Shown here: positions 41,824-49,950 of the stretch, one piece after another | Position numbering within the stretch: position 1 is the stretch's first letter | How the letters are laid out: each line of letters begins with the position of its first letter | From: Bacteroidota bacterium | GTDB lineage: Bacteria; Bacteroidota; Bacteroidia; J057; JAJTIE01 | Length of the DNA: 49,950 bases | NCBI GenBank assembly: GCA_019638695.1 | Contig: JAHBTG010000014.1 | Coordinates: forward strand, 1-49,950 | Direction: 5' to 3' | The notes under the pieces: generated by a model | The model's database searches: none | What the model was told of the DNA's origin: nothing | What the model saw: the letters and a program-made list of their open reading frames with translations, nothing else | Translations under genes and position numbers: made by a program

Positions 41824-44800
41824 CTACCGGATCACGGTAACATCTCCGCTGCGGGTAGCCATACCTGGGGCGTTCCAGATATAGTAATATACCCCTTCGG
41901 GAACATCCCTTCCGTTACTCTTGCCATCCCACTGGTTCTTGCCCTGGTAAATGAGCACCCCCCAGCGGTTAAAGATCTGGATGTCTACCCCACTGGGCCA
42001 GGGAAGCTGGGTACCGGGCCACAGGTCGTTTATCCCGTCATTATTGGGCGTAAATACATTGGGCAAAACAATGACCGGCCGGTTCTCTTCTACCAGCACC
42101 GTAGCCGTGCGGGTATACACACACCCTGCCGGAGACTCTACCCTCAATGCCACCGGATAGGTGCCCGGAGTAAAATACTGCACCTGCGGGGGTGTATCCC
42201 CGGTGTAACCGGCAGGTGTTCCGCCGGTGAAGGTCCAGGTATAGGTACTGCCATTCGGCACAGCAGAGGCATTGACCAGTGTCAGCAGGTTATTATCGGG
42301 CAGCATCAGCTGCGCAGGCGCCAGTACAAAATCGGCGGTGCCTTGCTCCCGGGTAACGGTCACCAGGTCCGTTGCCGGAGGGCACCCGGGGACTGTTACG
42401 GTATATTCGAATATATACGCTGCTTCTGTGAGTCCGATTGCCTCATTGCCCACAAACACCACGCTGGCGCCCGCAGGACTCACCACCTGCCAAGTACCGC
42501 TACCTACCGGGGACAGTAACGCACGGTCTCCGCAGATGTCTTCCACATTCGGACCGGCATCTGCCGTGGGCGCCGTTGTAATGGATACCGTCAGGCTGGC
42601 GGCAGATCCCCAGCAGGTGCCATTGTAGGCCCGCAGGTGCAGGGTACTATCGCCGGGGAGGGATTTATCGCGGGGGGCGGTATACGCATCGGCGGTGCTT
42701 TCGCCGGTGGCCGAGGTCTGCCAGTAATAGGTCTCCCCGGCAGCGGGTGTTGAAGTAGCAGCTACCGATATACTGCCCGCACACACCGTGTTGCCAGGCG
42801 TAGCTGCCAGCACAGGTGCCGCAGGTGTAGGCAGGATCTCCACATCTACGCTCACGGCTGTGCTCCAGCAAGTGCCCCGGTTGGCCCGCAGGAAATACGT
42901 GCCATCGGCGGTTACGGTGCGGGGACCGGTATATTCATCTGAGGTGGAAGTACCACTAGCAGACGTCTGCCAGTACCAGGCTACACCGGTAGGAGGCGTA
43001 CCTGCAGTGCTGATCTCCGTACTCAGGCAGGCAGGCGACACCGCAGACAAGGCGCCCGGAACGGCCGGGGTATGGTCTACGACAATGGCCAGGCTGTCCA
43101 CATCGCTCCAGCATACGCCATTATAGGCGCGGATATAGAAAGTATTACTGGCAGTGATGATACGGGGCGTCAGCGGGTCATACTCCTGTGCGGGGTCTGC
43201 AACGGTAGACTGGCCATTGGCCTGCCAGTACCAGGCTACACCCGCAGGAGGCGTACCTGCAGCGCTGAGCGTGGTGGTCTCACAGGCAGGGCTGGCGGCA
43301 GCCAATGCGGGGGGCGTCAGGTCAGCCGTTACACTGAGGGTCACCACATTGGAGAAGGCTTCATTACCAGCACCGTCATCGTCGGTCACTTTGCGGCGAT
43401 AGTAGAAAGTACCGGCAGTATTGGCCTGCGGCATGGAGTAGTTTACCCCATTGGCAGACGGAATATCCGTCCAGGGACCGGCAGCTGCCGGGGCGCTTTG
43501 CCACTGGTAGCGGTAGGGAAGCACCCCGCTGCTGGCAGCCACTACGTTCGTCAGGGGATTGGGGGTGTTACCCACGCAGACCGTCTGGTCCTGGGCTATT
43601 GTGCCGCCCGTTACGGGTGCCAGCGCATCCCCTTCTATCAGGATATTAAAGGACGAGGAGTTGCCTCCTACCCCATCCACCATGATCATATAAGTGGTAT
43701 TGGCCGGGTAGGTAGTGGGGCCATACACAATGGGGCTTATCGGGCCGGGATTGGTGCAATAGACCGTTGCACGGTCCGCCGGGTTGCAATGGTCGGGCCC
43801 GGTCACCGCCATGATTTCTACCTGGATACCGGTATTGGGCACAGACACAATATCTGTGAAGCTCACGGTCAGCTCACCGCCGGCTGGCCCGGTACTGAAG
43901 GTATACCACACGGTCTGTTCCCGGCCGGGCGCCGTCCCGGTTTCCCCGGCCGTGGGCGGGCAGCCGGCAAACACCCCGTCTTCCAGGTCATTGATGGTAG
44001 CGCGGTCATTCTGGGAAGCCAGGGTAGTCCCTATAGCCAGCGGAATGGCATTGGCGCAATGGTCATTACAGTTGGGGAAGGTATTCAGGTTGGCCACAAT
44101 AGAGTCATTAAAGGCCAGCTGGTCCACCAGGCCATTGGGCAGCTTCACCCACGCCCGGAGCGTAGCGCTCTGGTCCGGCACCACCACATTGGGGATGTTC
44201 ACTATCTGGGTGGCATTGGGCGCAATATTCAGCCCGGTCAGGGGTACCGTAGTGCGCACGCCGTTCAGCTCATAGGTCAGCTGGGCAGAGGTGATGGCCG
44301 GCGCACCCGGGCACCGCTGGCGGTTGCGGATACCGATCTCCAGCTGGTATTGCGCGCCGTAACACCCTACTACCGAGGTGAGCTCGGCATCCAGCGGGGT
44401 ATTAGTCACGGTAAAGTTGTCTACCGCAAACTGGTTGGGCTGGTTCGACTGGTTGGGAGAGCGGGTGCGGAAGCGGAACTGCACGCAACTCTGGTTAGCA
44501 TAGGCGCACAGGAGGTACTGGGCCTGCGTCCAGCCGGGTACCGTGCGGCGGGTAACCCCGCTGTGATTGCCGCCCCAGCTGTTGCTGGTACCATGCGGCG
44601 CCAGGTTATACCAGTTGGGTGTAGTGAGGTCTCCCAGCTGGGTCCAGTTCTGGCCGCCATTGGTGCTCACCTCCATAAACACACCATTCCACCCGCCGGG
44701 ACTGTTCATGTCCAGCTTAAAGTCAAAGGCCAGTTCGGGATTGTTCACCCCGGTAAAGTCAAACACCGGCGAATAGAGGAAGAGGTCTCCCGAACCGGAT

Positions 44801-47800
44801 GTGGCCGTGAGGCGCCAGCTATTGCCTGCACCCTGGGGCCCACCACTGGTATAGGTGGGCGGCAGCTCTCCGTAAGTCCACTCCCAGGTGGCCGTAGGCG
44901 TGGTGCCGCCTGCCTGCCACTGGCCGTCATTGGCGTTAAACGTCTCCAGGTAAGGGAAGGTATTGACAATGGGAGACAGCACCGTGATCACCCGGACGGC
45001 CGTGTCATTGCTGTTATCCGCATCGGGGCTCAGGTTGCTATAGGCGCGCAGGTTATAGGTGCCCGGCAGGGAAAGGTTAATCTGCCCGGTAAACGTATAG
45101 TCTACGGAAGTATTGGCATTGATGATGGGTATGGTCTCCGTCAGCGTGGTGTTCACAGGGCCGGTCACTTCCATTACCACCGGCACACCGGCCATAGGGG
45201 CGCAGTTAAAGTTAAAGACCCGGACCTGCGTAGGCACTTGTTCCCGATAGGAGCAGGCGCTGTTGCCGCCCGTGGTAGGTTGCAGCACAAGGCCCACCCC
45301 GGCATCGGGCGCGCCGCTTTCTATGCGGAAGTTATCCAGCGCAAACTCCTGCGGAGAGACCCCCGCGTTGATGGAGCGGGTAATGATCCGGAATTTCACA
45401 CACGCCTGTCCGGAGATGGCGCAGAGGTTGCGGCTGACCCGCATCCAGTCACCTATCGTGCGGCGCGTGACACCACTGGTGGGCGCACCAAAGCTGTTAT
45501 TGGTACCATGCGGGGCAGCGCCATACCAGGTGGGTTCATTTACATTGCCCAGCAAGGTCCAGTTGGAGCCGCCATTGATGCTGTATTCTACATACACGCC
45601 GTTCCACCCGCCGGAACTATTGATATCCATCTTGATATCGAAGCTCAGCTGCGGGTTGGACAGCATGCTGAGATCAAACACAGGGGTTTCGATAATAGGT
45701 TGCGCCACGGTGCCCCCTCCGGGTGTGTATAACCGCCAGCTGCTGCCTTGCCCGTCCGGGCCATCCACCGCATAGGCAGCCGGCAGGAGACCCCACAGCC
45801 ACATATAATCTGCATTGACAGGACGCGGCACAAAGCCGCCATTGTCCGTATCAAAGGTCTGCACATAGGGATACGTATTGATGCGGGTACTGGTGCGGGT
45901 ATGCGTCAGCGTATTGTTGGCCAGGTTGGCCTCCGGGGTTACCGGCGGGGCATCTGCGGGCAGGCTCACACTTGCCGTGATGGTATAGGTGCCGTTCGCA
46001 CTCATATTCACCGTGCCGGGGAAGGTGAAAGTAACCCGTCCCCTGCGGGGCACAGAAGGCACCACACCATTCAGGGTAACATTCACAGGACCGGTAATGA
46101 CGGCGGTCACCGGCAGGTTACGGATAGGCACACAGGCGTCGTTCTCTATCACGATGGTCACCGTCTCGGCATTGCTGTAAGCCGTGCAGTTGACGGAAGC
46201 GGGCGCCTCTATATTGAGCAACGAAATATCATAGGGACGAGGGTCTGCAATGGAGAAGTTATCCATGGCAAACTGGTAGGGCTGCACGGTGCGGTTGGGA
46301 GAACGCAGCGTGAAGCGGAAGCGCACGCAGGACTGCCCCCCCAGGTCGCACAGGCGGATGCGCGCCTGCACCCAGTCTCCCAGGGTGCGGCGCGTGACGC
46401 CACTGTGCAGGCCGCCCCAGCTGACGCTGGTGCCATGCGGTGCCAGGTTATACCAGTCCGGCGTGGTCAGGTCGCCCAGAGTAGTCCAGACGCCGCCATT
46501 GTCCAGCGTATACTGCATAAATACCCCATTCCATCCACCGGAACTATTGATATCCAGCTTGAAGTCAAAGGAAAGTTCGGGGTCATTGATGGCGCTGAGG
46601 TCAAAGATGGGGGAGATCAGGTTCACTACCGGGTTGGCAGTGCCGGCCGTGTATCCCAGGCGCCAGCTGCTCCCCTGCCCGTCCGGGCCATCCACAGTAT
46701 AAGCAGGAGGTAATGGTCCCCAGAACCAGCCCTGGTCGGGGTTATCCACCTGGCCCTCCCAATTGCCGTTATCGGCATTAAAATCCTGGAAATAGGGATA
46801 GGTATCGATAGTGGGCACCGTAACACTGATCTGGCTGGTGGTCGTATCATTACCGGTATTCACATCTCCCGCCAGGCTGGTAAAGGCGCGGAGGGTATAG
46901 TTGCCGATATTGCCCAGGTCCAGGGTAGTGGAAAAGGTGTAGTCCACAAAACTGTTCCCTGCAATGGCAGGCACCACCTCGGACAAGGATGCGGTACCGG
47001 CGCCGCTGGCATTGATGGTGACCGGCACATTGCTCACGGGGTCACAACGGTAGTTATGCACCCGCAGGATCACCCTGGTAGACGCCACCGTGCCGCAGGC
47101 GCCGCTGGCGGAGCTCTGGGGCTCCAGGATGGCGGACACGGCCACATCCGGCGCATTGCTGAAGATGGTGAAGTTGTCTATGGCAAACTCGCGGGGACTT
47201 TGGCTGGCGTTGATGGAGCGGGTAATGATGCGGAACTTGACACAACCACGCTGCGCCACCGGGATGGGACAGAGGTTGCGTTCCACGTGCAGCCAGTCTC
47301 CTATGGTACGCCGGGTATTGCCGGTGGTCATAGCGCCCCAGCTATTATTGGTCCCATGCGGTGCTGCCCCATACCAGGTGGGGTCTTGTGCGGTAGCACC
47401 CAGCAGGGTCCAGTTGGTACCGCCATTGGTGCTGTATTCTACATATACGCCGTTCCACCCGCCGGAACTATTGATATCCATCTTGATATCGAAGGCGATC
47501 ACCGGGTTTTGCAGGCCGGAGAGATTAAAATGCGGGGTCTCGATAGTGGGTTGCACGGCCGAGCTGCCGCCGGGTGTGTATAAACGCCAGCTGCTCCCCT
47601 GCCCGTCCGGGCCGTCTACGGTATAGGTGGATGGCAGCGGCCCCCACAGCCACATAAAGTCCGGGTTGACGGGACGGGGCGCAAAGCCTCCGTTGTTGGC
47701 ATCAAAGTTCTGGACGTAGGGGAACGTAGTAATGGGCACACTGGTGCGGATATGCGTCAATGTATTGTTGGCCAGGTTGGGCTCCGGGGTCACCGGGGGC

Positions 47801-49950
47801 GCCGTGGGTGGCAGGCTGACACTGGCTGTGAAGGTATAGGTACCCACAGTAGCCATATTTACCTGCGTAGGGAAGGTATAGGTCACCCTGCCTTTGCGGG
47901 GAACCACGGGCACTACACCATTCAGCATAACGTTGGTAGGGCCGGATACCTGAACGCTGACGGGCAGGTTCCGCAAAGGCACACACGCATCGCTTTCGAT
48001 GACCACCGTGACATTCTCACTGCCCGTGAACGCGGTGCAATTACTGGTACCGGGCGCTTCTATATTGAGGAGGGAGATGTCATAAGGCTCCGGGTTGCCG
48101 ATGAAGAAATTATCCATGGCAAACTCAAAGGGCTGCAGGGTGCGGTTGGGAGAACGCAGCGTGAAACGGAAGCGCACGCAGGACTGCCCGCCCAGGTCGC
48201 ACAGGCGGATGCGCGCCTGGGTCCAGTTACCCACGGTGCGGCGGGTAGCCCCGCTATGCAAAGCGCCCCAGCTGATGCTGGTACCATGCGGCGCCAGGCT
48301 ATACCAGTCCGGCGTAGACAAATCACCCAGGGTAGCCCAGGTATTGCCATTATCCAGCGTATACTGCATAAATACCCCGTTCCAGCCACCCTGGCTGTTA
48401 ATATCCAGCTTGAAGTCGAAGGTCATCTCCGGGTTATTGATGGTACTGAGGTCGAAGATGGGAGAGGTGAGGTTGACCACGTTGTTAGCGGAACCGGCGT
48501 TATAGATCAGGCGCCAGCTGCTCCCCTGTCCTTCTGCACCGTCTACGGTGTAAGATGCCGGCAATGGGCCCCATGCCCATTCCTGTTGCCCGGCAGCGCT
48601 GATATCTCCCTGCCACAATCCGTTATCGGCATTGAAGTTCTGGACATAGGGGTAGGTATCGATGGTGGGTACCGTGACGGTAGCCGGCGAAGTAGTGGCA
48701 TCATTGGCCGTGGTGACATCCCCGGGCAGGTGCGTGGTAGCCGTGAGGGTATAGGCCCCCACTACCCGGAGGTCCAGCGGTGCGGTAAAGGTATAGTCCA
48801 CAAAACTATTGCCAGCCACGGTGGGTACCTGCTCCGTGACCGACTGCGGTGTGGGCCCCGTCACATCCACCGTCAGCGGGATATTGTTGACAGCCTGGCA
48901 ACGGAAGTTGTGCACCCGCACGGTAACCTGCGTGCTCTGGCTGTAATCGCAACCGGCGGCGGTGCCGCTGCCGGGGCTCACGATAAGCGTAGCCCCTACG
49001 TCGGGGGCATCATCTACGATCTCAAAATCATCAAAAGCGAACTCAAAGGGAACATTGGAAGTATTGAGCGAGCGGGTGATGAAGCGGAACTTGACGCAAC
49101 TGCGCTGTGCCACCGGAATGGGACAGAGGTTGCGCTCTACCTGCAGCCAGTTGCCCACGGTGCGGCGGGTGGTGCCGCTGTGCAGGCCGCCCCAGCTATT
49201 GCTGGTGCCGTGCGGCGCCGCCCCATACCAGGTGGGGTCTGCCACGGTACCCAGGTCTGTCCAGTTGGCCCCGTTATTGGTGCTGTATTGTACGTATACC
49301 CCGTTCCAGCCGCCGGGACTGTTGATATCCATCTTGATCTTGAACTTGATGGCGGGATTGGTGGTGGCCGACAAGTTAAAGTGCGGGCTTTCTACAAAGG
49401 GATTGGTACTGCCGGCCTGTATAAGGCGCCAGCTGCTGCCCAGTCCGTCCGGACCATCCACGGTGTAAGCGGGAGGTAAAGGCCCCCACTCCCAACGGGA
49501 GTCGGTGGTAGAAGAGGATACCCACCCCCCGTTGTTGGCATTAAAGCGCTCCAGGTAAGGGAATGCGTTGATGCGGTTACTGCGGGTAATGGCCACACTG
49601 TTGTTAGCTGTGTAGGCATCGCCAGGGAGTCCCGTGGTAATCAGGAACTGGTAGGTGCCGCCTGCCGTCATGTTCACGGTACCGGCCAGGGTGATGTCCA
49701 CGCTGCTTTCGGCGTCAATAGTGCCGCTCCAGGTTTCGTTATGTGTGACGGTGGCCATGCCTGTAACCGCCACCTGTATAGGCATATTGGTCACGGTAAC
49801 GGGTTCTGCGCTGTAGTTGAAGACCCGCACCGTGATGGGTTCGGTAGTGGAATAGGTGGTCGCACAGGTCAGCGGCTGAGGCGCCACCAGGGCAGTAGCG
49901 CCCACATCGGGATGCGTGTAGATGAATATATTATCGAGGTACCAGAAGCG
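41824..49950 (-). CDS. Giant multi-module surface protein with T9SS type B C-terminal domain (partial, 5' end outside window)
   Basis: The frame stays open to the window edge, so at least 2,708 residues are present and the N terminus is missing. In order are six large modules of about 300 residues. Each pairs a Cys-containing strand-rich domain (VTVRV-N...ANDT) with a lectin- or MAM-like domain (WGPLP...YTVDG, QGSSWRL, FDLS, DINSxGGWNGV, WYxxAPHGT, TRRTxGxW, CVKFR, EFAxDNF). A unique section follows (CANAIPLAIGTTLASQNDRA), then a PYRYQWQ module, three Cys/Trp modules of the form GVAWYWQ, two PKD-like domains, and the CHU_C end (VFTPNNDGINDLWPG, IQIFNRWGVLIYQG, PEGVYYYIWNA). It is likely a T9SS-exported adhesin or extracellular scaffold. 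The ligand is unknown. Confidence 0.9.
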   Translation of the reverse strand, partial: RFWYLDNIFIYTHPDVGATALVAPQPLTCATTYSTTEPITVRVFNYSAEPVTVTNMPIQVAVTGMATVTHNETWSGTIDAESSVDITLAGTVNMTAGGTYQFLITTGLPGDAYTANNSVAITRSNRINAFPYLERFNANNGGWVSSSTTDSRWEWGPLPPAYTVDGPDGLGSSWRLIQAGSTNPFVESPHFNLSATTNPAIKFKIKMDINSPGGWNGVYVQYSTNNGANWTDLGTVADPTWYGAAPHGTSNSWGGLHSGTTRRTVGNWLQVERNLCPIPVAQRSCVKFRFITRSLNTSNVPFEFAFDDFEIVDDAPDVGATLIVSPGSGTAAGCDYSQSTQVTVRVHNFRCQAVNNIPLTVDVTGPTPQSVTEQVPTVAGNSFVDYTFTAPLDLRVVGAYTLTATTHLPGDVTTANDATTSPATVTVPTIDTYPYVQNFNADNGLWQGDISAAGQQEWAWGPLPASYTVDGAEGQGSSWRLIYNAGSANNVVNLTSPIFDLSTINNPEMTFDFKLDINSQGGWNGVFMQYTLDNGNTWATLGDLSTPDWYSLAPHGTSISWGALHSGATRRTVGNWTQARIRLCDLGGQSCVRFRFTLRSPNRTLQPFEFAMDNFFIGNPEPYDISLLNIEAPGTSNCTAFTGSENVTVVIESDACVPLRNLPVSVQVSGPTNVMLNGVVPVVPRKGRVTYTFPTQVNMATVGTYTFTASVSLPPTAPPVTPEPNLANNTLTHIRTSVPITTFPYVQNFDANNGGFAPRPVNPDFMWLWGPLPSTYTVDGPDGQGSSWRLYTPGGSSAVQPTIETPHFNLSGLQNPVIAFDIKMDINSSGGWNGVYVEYSTNGGTNWTLLGATAQDPTWYGAAPHGTNNSWGAMTTGNTRRTIGDWLHVERNLCPIPVAQRGCVKFRIITRSINASQSPREFAIDNFTIFSNAPDVAVSAILEPQSSASGACGTVASTRVILRVHNYRCDPVSNVPVTINASGAGTASLSEVVPAIAGNSFVDYTFSTTLDLGNIGNYTLRAFTSLAGDVNTGNDTTTSQISVTVPTIDTYPYFQDFNADNGNWEGQVDNPDQGWFWGPLPPAYTVDGPDGQGSSWRLGYTAGTANPVVNLISPIFDLSAINDPELSFDFKLDINSSGGWNGVFMQYTLDNGGVWTTLGDLTTPDWYNLAPHGTSVSWGGLHSGVTRRTLGDWVQARIRLCDLGGQSCVRFRFTLRSPNRTVQPYQFAMDNFSIADPRPYDISLLNIEAPASVNCTAYSNAETVTIVIENDACVPIRNLPVTAVITGPVNVTLNGVVPSVPRRGRVTFTFPGTVNMSANGTYTITASVSLPADAPPVTPEANLANNTLTHTRTSTRINTYPYVQTFDTDNGGFVPRPVNADYMWLWGLLPAAYAVDGPDGQGSSWRLYTPGGGTVAQPIIETPVFDLSMLSNPQLSFDIKMDINSSGGWNGVYVEYSINGGSNWTLLGNVNEPTWYGAAPHGTNNSFGAPTSGVTRRTIGDWMRVSRNLCAISGQACVKFRIITRSINAGVSPQEFALDNFRIESGAPDAGVGLVLQPTTGGNSACSYREQVPTQVRVFNFNCAPMAGVPVVMEVTGPVNTTLTETIPIINANTSVDYTFTGQINLSLPGTYNLRAYSNLSPDADNSNDTAVRVITVLSPIVNTFPYLETFNANDGQWQAGGTTPTATWEWTYGELPPTYTSGGPQGAGNSWRLTATSGSGDLFLYSPVFDFTGVNNPELAFDFKLDMNSPGGWNGVFMEVSTNGGQNWTQLGDLTTPNWYNLAPHGTSNSWGGNHSGVTRRTVPGWTQAQYLLCAYANQSCVQFRFRTRSPNQSNQPNQFAVDNFTVTNTPLDAELTSVVGCYGAQYQLEIGIRNRQRCPGAPAITSAQLTYELNGVRTTVPLTGLNIAPNATQIVNIPNVVVPDQSATLRAWVKLPNGLVDQLAFNDSIVANLNTFPNCNDHCANAIPLAIGTTLASQNDRATINDLEDGVFAGCPPTAGETGTAPGREQTVWYTFSTGPAGGELTVSFTDIVSVPNTGIQVEIMAVTGPDHCNPADRATVYCTNPGPISPIVYGPTTYPANTTYMIMVDGVGGNSSSFNILIEGDALAPVTGGTIAQDQTVCVGNTPNPLTNVVAASSGVLPYRYQWQSAPAAAGPWTDIPSANGVNYSMPQANTAGTFYYRRKVTDDDGAGNEAFSNVVTLSVTADLTPPALAAASPACETTTLSAAGTPPAGVAWYWQANGQSTVADPAQEYDPLTPRIITASNTFYIRAYNGVCWSDVDSLAIVVDHTPAVPGALSAVSPACLSTEISTAGTPPTGVAWYWQTSASGTSTSDEYTGPRTVTADGTYFLRANRGTCWSTAVSVDVEILPTPAAPVLAATPGNTVCAGSISVAATSTPAAGETYYWQTSATGESTADAYTAPRDKSLPGDSTLHLRAYNGTCWGSAASLTVSITTAPTADAGPNVEDICGDRALLSPVGSGTWQVVSPAGASVVFVGNEAIGLTEAAYIFEYTVTVPGCPPATDLVTVTREQGTADFVLAPAQLMLPDNNLLTLVNASAVPNGSTYTWTFTGGTPAGYTGDTPPQVQYFTPGTYPVALRVESPAGCVYTRTATVLVEENRPVIVLPNVFTPNNDGINDLWPGTQLPWPSGVDIQIFNRWGVLIYQGKNQWDGKSNGRDVPEGVYYYIWNAPGMATRSGDVTVIR
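44900..49570 (-). repeat. Tandem protein-coding modules (six, about 920 bp each) in the giant gene
   Basis: The first residues of the lectin-like halves fall near 49550, 48640, 47705, 46785, 45850 and 44940, giving spacings of about 910-935 bp. Modules 2 and 4 are one type (TxDWYxLAPHGTS; GGQSCVRFRFTLRSPNRT). Modules 3 and 5 are another (GGFAPRPVN or GGFVPRPVN; YTPGG). For example TATATTG occurs at 46210 and again at 48061, an offset of 1,851 bp or 617 codons. So a two-module unit was itself duplicated. Such repeats are prone to recombination and mis-assembly. Confidence 0.8.

Noticed and set aside
43072-45732. Long plus-strand open frame of 886 codons inside the giant gene.
   Set aside because: It is antisense to repeated surface-protein modules; its amino-acid pattern is low-complexity and mirrors the repeats. 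Similar shadows lie at 45748-46713 and 47752-49479.
44900-49570. The regular spacing of similar segments as a CRISPR-like array.
   Set aside because: The repeats are about 920 bp long, lie in one continuous frame and encode protein modules.

Overview
The window looks like a chromosomal segment of a Bacteroidota, most likely a Chitinophagaceae-type genome. The evidence is several large secreted proteins ending in type IX secretion (T9SS) sorting domains, Bacteroidota-style TAnnTTTG promoter boxes close to start codons with no obvious Shine-Dalgarno sequences, an M61 and an M1 peptidase, WG-repeat and DUF4256 proteins, and a CAT-anticodon tRNA without an encoded CCA. Most genes are GC-rich housekeeping genes. 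There is no prophage, CRISPR array or recognisable insertion-sequence transposase.

Layout. 1-2050: a tRNA, then a secreted beta-propeller protein with a T9SS tail behind a cobalamin riboswitch. 2052-3799: ssb and bioA, convergent. 3872-7275: a low-GC cassette of an Omp85-like barrel, a histidine kinase and a response regulator, with a near-identical 20-bp site in front of the regulator and in front of the barrel gene. 7391-9482: dinB and a DUF1761 membrane protein. 9566-11366: an ABC exporter whose first 20 or so codons are out of frame at a G6 tract. 11777-16110: two T9SS type B surface proteins. 16287-22602: a fused E1 alpha/beta 2-oxoacid dehydrogenase, an M1 aminopeptidase, a repeat cluster and a stand-alone E1 beta. 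22690-29523: a lytic transglycosylase, a VWA membrane protein, CrcB, DUF4256, an AlkD-like protein, a small unknown and a WG-repeat lipoprotein. 29589-34134: truA, an M61 peptidase and a second ABC exporter. 34201-41777: small regulators, a CDF transporter, an SRPBCC protein, a repeat element, sppA, an ECF sigma factor with a probable anti-sigma partner, DedA and dtd. 41824-49950: the 3' part of a giant T9SS surface protein that runs off the window edge.

The most unusual DNA is a dispersed structured repeat in three full copies (cores 11492-11632, 21234-21375, 36760-36900) and one partial copy. Its ends and apical loop are conserved. Its stem arms differ between copies yet still pair, so the fold rather than the sequence is kept. 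Two copies sit inside larger units bounded by inverted repeats of about 30 bp and carry a GTAC hairpin whose loop is flipped between copies. Other items worth checking are the B12 riboswitch in front of a lone T9SS propeller, the two-site two-component cassette, and an A-B-A-B tandem duplication with a 1,851-bp period in the giant protein.
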